64,000 nucleotides of DNA, taken from assembly GCF_001951155.1 (NCBI RefSeq), contig NZ_CP016359.1:3496001-3560000 (forward strand), given 5' to 3'. This document shows, piece after piece, positions 58,011 to 64,000 of the stretch. A model generated the notes under the pieces. It was not told where the DNA came from. It did not search any database and saw nothing but the letters and a program-made list of their open reading frames with translations. This DNA comes from Christiangramia flava JLT2011. Its GTDB lineage: Bacteria > Bacteroidota > Bacteroidia > Flavobacteriales > Flavobacteriaceae. The position numbers and the translations under genes are program-made. Numbering within the stretch: position 1 is the stretch's first letter; each line of letters starts with the position of its first letter.

Positions 58011-59003
58011 TTAAATTTTCACCAGCATTTTCCCGGTATTCTTTCCGTCAAAAAGATCAATGAAAGCCTGAGGAATATTTTCAAAACCTTCTACGATAGT
58101 CTCCTCATATTCCAGTTTCCCATCTTTAAGCCAGCTTCCTAGCTGCTGAATGGCAGCTTCAAAATCTTCTACATGATCACGAACCAGAAAGCCCTGCATC
58201 AATGTAGATTTCTTAATTAGAATACCTTCCGGTCTTGGCCCGGTAGGTTGTTCGGTTTCATTGTATATCGAAATCGCCCCACAATTAATTATCCTTCCGA
58301 ATTTATTGATATTCTGAAGACTGGCGTCCAAAATTTCGCCTCCTACATTATCAAAATAAACATCCACACCATTTGGGCACAATTCTTTGATTGCTCCCTT
58401 CATATTCGTGGTGGTTTTGTAATTGATGCCGTCGTCAAAACCCCAGGATTTTATTTTCGCTATTTTTTCATCGCTTCCGGCTATACCAACAACCTTACAG
58501 TTTTTGATCTTCCCAATCTGTCCCACGATGCTTCCAACGGCACCGGCAGCTCCGGAAACCAGCAGCGTTTCGCCTTCTTTCAGTTTTCCGATCTTTTCCA
58601 AAGCCAGATAGGCGGTGAGTCCGGTAAGTCCTAAAACTCCCAGGAAAGCCGGTGCCGGAGCAAGCCGGGTATCGATTTTCCGAAGATTTTTGCCATCATG
58701 AACCTGCTTTTTCTTCCAGTCTAACATTCCAACCACTCGATCACCTTCCTGAAAATTGGAATTTTTCGAGTTTAGGACTTTCGCAACTACCATAGACTCC
58801 AGCGGTTTACCGATCTCAAATGGCGGGATATACGATTTTTCATCTCTCATTCTGCCACGCAAATAAGGGTCTACGGAAACATATTCTGCTTCCAACAGGA
58901 TTTCACCATCCTGGCATTCAGGCTCTTGAAGGTCTTCGAACTGAAAATTGTCATTTCCAGGCTTTCCTTCTGGCCGACTTTTAAATAAAATTTGCTGATT
59001 CAT
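58011..59003 (-). CDS. NADP-dependent MDR oxidoreductase (alkenal/leukotriene reductase-like)
   Basis: The 330-residue zinc-free medium-chain reductase has the N-terminal block PYLRGRMRD-like VDPYLRGRMRDEKSY, the cofactor turn SGAAGAVGSIVGQIGK, VGIAGSDEKIAKIKSWGFD, DVYFDNVGGEILDASL and RIINCGAISIYNET. This is the pattern of the YncB/CurA and leukotriene-B4 12-hydroxydehydrogenase group, which reduces alpha,beta-unsaturated carbonyls. I start at ATG 59003 (MNQQILFKSR), the usual N-terminus, not the TTG at 59057. Confidence 0.92.
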   Translation of the reverse strand: MNQQILFKSRPEGKPGNDNFQFEDLQEPECQDGEILLEAEYVSVDPYLRGRMRDEKSYIPPFEIGKPLESMVVAKVLNSKNSNFQEGDRVVGMLDWKKKQVHDGKNLRKIDTRLAPAPAFLGVLGLTGLTAYLALEKIGKLKEGETLLVSGAAGAVGSIVGQIGKIKNCKVVGIAGSDEKIAKIKSWGFDDGINYKTTTNMKGAIKELCPNGVDVYFDNVGGEILDASLQNINKFGRIINCGAISIYNETEQPTGPRPEGILIKKSTLMQGFLVRDHVEDFEAAIQQLGSWLKDGKLEYEETIVEGFENIPQAFIDLFDGKNTGKMLVKI

Positions 59004-59140
59004 TTTTTCTTTTGAAAGTACCCGTTTCTTGCGGAAATCCCTATTCCATTCTGCCAAAATCTCCTTAAAATGAAAAGCAATACTGGCAAAACTCCTATTT
59101 TCCGGTTTAAATTGATAATTTCAGCGATCAAATTCTGACT

Positions 59141-61384
59141 TTGAATATTCCATGGACCAAATACCGGGATGAGTTTTCCAAATTCATCAGAAGCACCGAT
59201 TTTTCGAAAGCGGTCGTGCTTTCCATAGCCATGGTCATTCCCATTTTTGTATTTTCAGAAATAGGCCTGAAAGAATGGGGGATCAGTATGGCGGTTGGCT
59301 GCCTGCTCAGCTCTCCCAGCGATATTACCGGGACTTTCAAACATAAGGTCGTAGGCGTGGTGATCGCGGCGATCCTTGGAGCCGTTTCTTTTCTCATTGG
59401 TCGTTACGCAGAATTTTCGATTTACTCAACTATTCCCATGCTGCTGGTAATGATCTTCAGCATTTCCTATTTATCGGTTTATGGTTTTCGCGCTTCGCTC
59501 GTGAGCTTTTCCGGGCTATTGGCGGTGGTGATCAGCTTCGCCGGAATACAGTCTGGGATCGCCATCTGGCACAAGGCATTGCTAATACTTGCCGGTGGAC
59601 TTTGGTATCTCAGCCTGAGTATTCTCTGGTATTTCATTAAACCGAAAAGAGCCATCGAGCAGCAAATCGCAGAAACAATGGAACTTACCGCACAATACCT
59701 TCGTACTCGTGCCGATTTTCTTCGCAGCGGAACATTTTCCGAAGATTTGCAAAAAGAACTTTTCCGCTTGCAGGAAGAACTGAACGAACACCATGAAAGC
59801 CTTCGCGAACTGCTGATACAGTCACGATCACACTCAGGAGGTTCCGGATATATGCGGAAACGATTGCTCATCTTTATTGATCTTGTTGATATTTTGGAAC
59901 TGGCGATGTCACATCCAATTGATTATCAGAAAATGCACGAGACCCTGGGCAAACATGCTGAAATTCTGGAAGAGTTCGCCGCTTTTAGCCGGAAACTGGC
60001 CCTGCACCTGGAAGGAATTTCCCTGGCGGTGTATAAGAATAAGCCACTCCCGGAGAATAAAATTCAGCAATACCAGGCCAGTGTTTCAGAAAATTTGGAC
60101 AATTTCAGAAATAGACTCGATATAACCACCGAACGGGAAGCCGTTCTCGCACTTCGGAATTTATTTGACTATCAGCAACGTCAAGCCCGTAAAATTATGA
60201 ATATCGATCGGGTTTTACGCAACCTGAAAGACCAGCGTAAATTGAAACTGAAGGAAAAAGAAGTGCGGGATTTCCTGACGCCGCAGGATTACAGCTGGAA
60301 AGTGCTCAGCAATAATTTCAATTTTGATTCAGCGATTTTCAGGCATTCCATCAGGATGAGCCTGGTCGTGGTGATTGGTTACCTCATTGGAGTGTATTTT
60401 TCGGTGCAAAATGCCTATTGGATCCTGCTAACAATTATTGTGATCATGCGCCCGAATTACGGTCTTACCAAGCAGCGAACAAAGAACAGGATTATCGGTA
60501 CGCTAATTGGCGGAGTCATCGCGGTAGGCGTGGTTTTTCTTACCAGCAATCCCACCGTGTATGCCATTCTCGGGATTTTGTCTTTAACAATGGCTTTTTC
60601 CCTGATTCAAAAAAATTATACCACGGCTGCAACCTTCATTACCTTGAGTATAATTTTTATTTATGCTTTACTTCAACCGGAAGTTCTTAAAGTGATACAA
60701 TACAGGGTTTTAGATACGATTGTTGGCGCAGCGCTTGCAGCAGCCGGGAACTTCTTTCTCTGGCCGAAATGGGAAGCACAAACGCTGGAAGATTTTGTTA
60801 ATTCTTCCATTGAAGCCAATTACGAATGCTTCCTGGAAATTGATAAATATTACCACGATAAGGAAACTCTCCCCACGAGTTACAAGCTGGCTCGTAAAAA
60901 AGCTTTCCTGGAAATGGGAAATTTGAGCGGTGCTTTCCAGCGCATGACGCAGGAACCCCGCTCACAACAGGAAAACCCCGGGTTGATTTTTGAAATTACG
61001 GTACTGAACCAAACCTTCCTTTCGGCACTGGCGTCACTGGGAACGTATATTCGCAATCACCCTACGACAAAACCTTCGGCTTATTTTGAAACTACTTCCA
61101 GAACCATTCAGCAGAATTTAAAAAACTGTCAGAAGGTATTGGAAGATCAGGAAATACAGGCTATCAGTGAAGAAGATTTCCGCGAAGCTTCGGAAAAACT
61201 GGAAGAAAAATTCCAGGAACTCTCCCGGAAACGTGATGAAGAGATCAGGGCAGGGAAGGAGCAGATCGACAGGGATTTTCGTTTGCAACTGCAGGAGGCG
61301 AGGCTGGTTACAGATCAACTCTTGTGGCTCCGAGAATTATCAGGAAAATTATTGCTAAATATTCAAAAATTAAAGCAGTCTTGA
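59141..61384 (+). CDS. FUSC-family inner-membrane protein (YccS/YhfK-like)
   Basis: The 747-residue protein has two blocks of membrane helices (about 20-165 and 390-530), each followed by a long cytosolic helical domain (about 170-385 and 535-747). The second block carries the FUSC pattern LLTIIVIMRPNYGLTKQRTKNRIIGTL (in part). Members include fusaric-acid efflux and YccS proteins; transport of aromatic acids is a possible role. No ATG lies before the first membrane helix: the frame is open from 59111, and TTG 59141 is the best initiator, though ATT 59111 is possible. The stop overlaps the next start (TTGA). Confidence 0.87.
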   Translation: MNIPWTKYRDEFSKFIRSTDFSKAVVLSIAMVIPIFVFSEIGLKEWGISMAVGCLLSSPSDITGTFKHKVVGVVIAAILGAVSFLIGRYAEFSIYSTIPMLLVMIFSISYLSVYGFRASLVSFSGLLAVVISFAGIQSGIAIWHKALLILAGGLWYLSLSILWYFIKPKRAIEQQIAETMELTAQYLRTRADFLRSGTFSEDLQKELFRLQEELNEHHESLRELLIQSRSHSGGSGYMRKRLLIFIDLVDILELAMSHPIDYQKMHETLGKHAEILEEFAAFSRKLALHLEGISLAVYKNKPLPENKIQQYQASVSENLDNFRNRLDITTEREAVLALRNLFDYQQRQARKIMNIDRVLRNLKDQRKLKLKEKEVRDFLTPQDYSWKVLSNNFNFDSAIFRHSIRMSLVVVIGYLIGVYFSVQNAYWILLTIIVIMRPNYGLTKQRTKNRIIGTLIGGVIAVGVVFLTSNPTVYAILGILSLTMAFSLIQKNYTTAATFITLSIIFIYALLQPEVLKVIQYRVLDTIVGAALAAAGNFFLWPKWEAQTLEDFVNSSIEANYECFLEIDKYYHDKETLPTSYKLARKKAFLEMGNLSGAFQRMTQEPRSQQENPGLIFEITVLNQTFLSALASLGTYIRNHPTTKPSAYFETTSRTIQQNLKNCQKVLEDQEIQAISEEDFREASEKLEEKFQELSRKRDEEIRAGKEQIDRDFRLQLQEARLVTDQLLWLRELSGKLLLNIQKLKQS

Positions 61385-61893
61385 GCAAAAGAGATTTTAA
61401 AAAGTACATCGCAGAACTCAAAAGAAAGGATTTGCAGGAGCAACTCCTAGATATGTACGAGCGTTTTGATGAAGTAAAAAAATACTATGATTTCATTTTT
61501 AATCCGCAGGAAGATAAGTTACTGGATCAGGCAAAATTTAAGATTTCCAAGGAATATTTTCCGGTAAATCGCCGGAAACCAAAGATGCGAAGGTCAGTGG
61601 CCCAGAAGATCATTCGGGAATATTCAAAACTGGAAATGGCGCCAGATGTGCTGGCTGAGATCATGTTCTATAATGTGGAGATCGCTCAGACTTTTGCTCG
61701 CGGCAAAGACAATATTTCTTCCGCCTTTGAAAAAAGTATGTACAAATCTTTTGAGCAGGCAGTAAGTTTTCTCATTGAAAACGGTATTTTAGAGGCTTAC
61801 AAAGAGAGAATCAGGAAAATAACGGTAGAATCTCATGAGCAGAAATGGAGCAATTCTTACCAGTTCGTTAGCCTGGCAGATCACGTGCTTTAA
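61381..61893 (+). CDS. DUF6155-like protein
   Basis: The 170-residue protein reads MSKRDFKKYIAELKRKDLQE at the N-terminus, then YYDFIFNPQEDKLLDQAKFK, KISKEYFPVNRRKPKMRRSV and MFYNVEIAQTFARGKDN. This order matches what I recall as the DUF6155 family of flavobacteria; function unknown. The start is TTG 61381, which overlaps the FUSC stop as TTGA; a longer frame reaching GTG 61324 lies within the FUSC gene and is not needed. Its stop overlaps the start of the next gene by one base (TAATG), indicating coupled expression. Confidence 0.8.
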   Translation: MSKRDFKKYIAELKRKDLQEQLLDMYERFDEVKKYYDFIFNPQEDKLLDQAKFKISKEYFPVNRRKPKMRRSVAQKIIREYSKLEMAPDVLAEIMFYNVEIAQTFARGKDNISSAFEKSMYKSFEQAVSFLIENGILEAYKERIRKITVESHEQKWSNSYQFVSLADHVL

Positions 61894-63770
61894 TGAGAAG
61901 AATACTAATTTTTGGGATTTTTATATTTATTGGACTAAAAGGATTTAGTCAGCTTGGCTTCTGCAGCGGCAGTAAGGGAGACCCTATTTTCCAGGAGGAT
62001 TTTGGAAGTGGTTCAGGCTTTGGGGATCCACTGCAATCTGGAATTACGGAATATCGTTATGTTAGTGACACAGACCCCAACGACGGGCAGTATGCCATTT
62101 CCAGCCAGGTTGGGCAGTACAACACGTCCTGGCACAGCTATTTTCCTTCCACGACCTATTCTGGTGGAAGGGCGCTTATCGTAAATGCCGATTTCACACC
62201 TGGCCGTTTTTACCGCAAACAAATTGACGGTCTTTGTGAGAATACCACTTACGAATTCTCTGCATTTATTATGAACGTTTATGATCGCGATAGCGGGATT
62301 TGTGAAAATGGCGGAATCCCGAACAACGTGCGTTTCGAGATCTGGGATGAGACCGATGCTGTTCTGTTAAAATCTGGCGATACAGGCGATATCCTTTCTT
62401 CTTCTAACCCGCAGTGGACGCAGTATGCACTAACCTTTAGCTCGGAACCCGGGCAGAATTCTGTGATTTTGAAGATGTTCAATAATGGTGAAGGCGGCTG
62501 TGGGAATGACCTCGCGATCGATGATATCGTTTTCAGGTCCTGCGGCGATCTTACCACGGTAGAATCGCCCGATACTACAGCTTCTCCCGTGAATCTTTGT
62601 GCTGAAGAAACTCCGTATTCCGTAGAATTGAATGCAGCATCAGATAATTCAGTATACGAACAGGTTTTCTACCAGTGGCAACAAAGTAGTGACGGCGAGA
62701 ACTGGCAGGATATTCCGGGGGCCAATTCCATACAATATCAAACAACCGCGCTTACAGAAACTCGTTATTTCCGCGTAAAGGCCGCTGAAGATCCTGCAAA
62801 TCTTGGCAGTAACGTTTGTAGTTCCGCTTCCGAAGCATTTCAGGTTCAGATCTTTCCAAAACCCGAACCGCCTGAAAGCCTGGGCGATCGTTCGGCCTGT
62901 GAAAATGATCCGATTCCGTACCTCGAAGTGAAAGTGGGAACCCATGAAACGGCGAATTGGTATGATGATAATGGCAATTTACTGGCAGCCGGAGTATTGC
63001 GCTATCAGCCTGAAAATGCCGGGATTTTTTATGCGGAAGCCGTGGTAAGCAGCCGTAATTGCCAGCCCAGTGAACGAACAGCTATCCAGCTGGAGATCAC
63101 AGACCTCCCGGAAGTTTCAGATGAAATTACCTATATCTGCCCTGGAACTCTAAAATTACTCGAAGCGGGCGTGAGTGGTTACCAATACCTTTGGAATACG
63201 GGAGCGACCACTGAAACTATTAATATAGCCACGCCCGGGACCTATAGCGTGCGGGTAAGTTCTTCTTCGGAATGTTATATAACCAGGACGATTGTAGTGA
63301 ATACGGTCCCAACACCCGGAATCATTGATGTGGTGACAGATGGATGGGATGTTGAGATCATTCCCATCACCGAGGCTGATTTTTTATACTCGATCGATGG
63401 AATCAATTTTCAGGCTGAAAGCAGATTTGAAAATGTCCCCGGCGGGATTTACACGGCCTACATGAAAGATACCGAAAGCTGCCAGGTTGAAACGCTCACT
63501 TTTGCACACATCGTTTTTCCGGAATATATCACGCCCAACAATGATGGTTATCATGATGTTTTTGAAATCAGGGGAATTGAATTTTTCCCCTCTTCGAACA
63601 TCAGCATTTTTGACCGCTACGGAAAATTACTGAAATCTGGCAGGGGACAGGGCTTCCAGTGGAACGGCACTTTCATCAACAAACCTATGCCGGCAGCTGA
63701 TTACTGGTATTTCATTGAAATTGAAGGATATGGCACCAAAAAAGGCCATTTCTCATTGGTAAGAGATTAA
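61893..63770 (+). CDS. T9SS type-B surface protein with Ig-like domains
   Basis: The 625-residue protein has a signal peptide (MRRILIFGIFIFIGLKGFSQ), a jelly-roll-like N-terminal domain (about 22-215; QEDFGSG, ENTTYEFSAFIMNVYDRDSG, DDIVFRSCG), several Ig-like beta domains (about 225-540; YQWQQSSDGENWQDIPGA, YLWNTGATTETI) and the C-terminal CHU_C/gliding-type domain (YITPNNDGYHDVFEI to KKGHFSLVRD). This is the type-B T9SS sorting tail, so it is exported through the outer membrane and kept on the surface, probably as an adhesin. It overlaps the DUF6155-like gene; its stop overlaps that of the convergent partial gene. Confidence 0.93.
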   Translation: MRRILIFGIFIFIGLKGFSQLGFCSGSKGDPIFQEDFGSGSGFGDPLQSGITEYRYVSDTDPNDGQYAISSQVGQYNTSWHSYFPSTTYSGGRALIVNADFTPGRFYRKQIDGLCENTTYEFSAFIMNVYDRDSGICENGGIPNNVRFEIWDETDAVLLKSGDTGDILSSSNPQWTQYALTFSSEPGQNSVILKMFNNGEGGCGNDLAIDDIVFRSCGDLTTVESPDTTASPVNLCAEETPYSVELNAASDNSVYEQVFYQWQQSSDGENWQDIPGANSIQYQTTALTETRYFRVKAAEDPANLGSNVCSSASEAFQVQIFPKPEPPESLGDRSACENDPIPYLEVKVGTHETANWYDDNGNLLAAGVLRYQPENAGIFYAEAVVSSRNCQPSERTAIQLEITDLPEVSDEITYICPGTLKLLEAGVSGYQYLWNTGATTETINIATPGTYSVRVSSSSECYITRTIVVNTVPTPGIIDVVTDGWDVEIIPITEADFLYSIDGINFQAESRFENVPGGIYTAYMKDTESCQVETLTFAHIVFPEYITPNNDGYHDVFEIRGIEFFPSSNISIFDRYGKLLKSGRGQGFQWNGTFINKPMPAADYWYFIEIEGYGTKKGHFSLVRD

Positions 63771-64000
63771 TCTTCCAGGATGTATAGTTCTAATTTGCCA
63801 TTTTTGCCGGTTATTATAAAAATATAATCTTTTTGCTCCTTAAAATCGTATTGCTGCCTAATGACCGGTTCAGGTGAATTTCCCAGGAAAACCTGTACTT
63901 CTTTTGAACCCGCTTCAATTCGAGTGCTCATCACTGGCGAGGCATATTTTAGTTTACTGGCCACGTTCTTCGTCTGGTCTTTTCCCGGTTCCTTCAGTGT
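63767..64000 (-). CDS. C-terminal part of an unknown protein, cut by window edge
   Basis: The minus-strand frame is open from the stop at 63767 to the window edge, with at least 77 residues visible. The visible sequence begins TLKEPGKDQTKNVASKLKYA and ends GKLELYILED. The internal GTG codon at 63964 is not a start. Strand-rich character (KEVQVFLGNSPEPVIR, DYIFIITGKNGKLELYI) is visible but no motif. The stop overlaps that of the surface-protein gene (TTAA). Confidence 0.65.
   Translation of the reverse strand, partial: TLKEPGKDQTKNVASKLKYASPVMSTRIEAGSKEVQVFLGNSPEPVIRQQYDFKEQKDYIFIITGKNGKLELYILED

Overview
The window looks like a chromosomal segment of a marine Bacteroidota, most likely family Flavobacteriaceae and close to Gramella/Christiangramia. 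The evidence is two proteins with type IX secretion (T9SS) sorting tails, promoters with the Bacteroidota -7 motif TAnnTTTG, very few Shine-Dalgarno sites, a Bacteroidota-style gyrA and parE/parC, and many small proteins of flavobacterial type. The species call is inference; no rRNA or tRNA gene is present to test it. I see no insertion sequence, prophage, CRISPR array or integrase, so this is core-genome housekeeping DNA, densely packed, with no gene-free stretch above 300 bases.

Layout. 0-9 kb: a secreted coiled-coil protein, a trehalose synthase-maltokinase fusion (treS-mak) and a large T9SS-exported M4 metalloprotease. 9-16 kb: ychF, then a tightly coupled operon parE / unknown membrane protein / parC / mscL, and a small lipoprotein. 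16-23 kb: an XRE regulator divergent from an M14 carboxypeptidase across a region with repeated dyad motifs, an Lrp regulator, the ppc-dinB-yihY operon and a DJ-1/PfpI protein. 23-33 kb: metabolism (aroB, proline dehydrogenase, acyltransferase, yebC, pterin dehydratase, an SDR reductase, gcvT, nnr, hutH). 33-42 kb: clpC, gyrA with a TPR protein, an NlpC/P60 peptidase and a thiolase. 42-52 kb: a PgpH-like c-di-AMP phosphodiesterase, a GreA-like factor, a SatD-like/DUF3307 pair, aldehyde dehydrogenase, DUF72, NUDIX, thioesterase, an EEP hydrolase and an MscS channel. 52-64 kb: galE, a short YqaE/Pmp3 gene, membrane proteins, two SDRs, an MDR oxidoreductase, an FUSC membrane protein, a DUF6155 protein, a T9SS type-B surface protein and a gene cut by the window edge.

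Themes. DNA topology genes (gyrA, parE, parC) lie close together. Envelope and osmotic functions recur: mscL, an MscS channel, TreS-Mak, YqaE, FUSC and the c-di-AMP hydrolase. Amino-acid catabolism is represented by single steps (proline dehydrogenase, hutH, gcvT) rather than whole pathways. The most interesting leads are: (1) the SatD-like protein, whose sequence shows a class III nucleotide-cyclase-like pattern joined to a C-terminal helix-turn-helix and paired with a membrane protein; (2) four copies of a TAnnTTTGTAA motif, two of them in a shared 12-bp dyad, between the XRE regulator and the carboxypeptidase; (3) an unknown two-helix membrane protein translationally coupled between the two topoisomerase IV subunits; (4) a maltokinase domain that has lost the usual metal-binding Asp.

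Several starts were moved from the longest open frame to a better-supported codon (M14 peptidase, yihY, aroB, acyltransferase, hutH, C40 peptidase, DUF3817, VTT protein, both SDRs, MDR, DUF6155).
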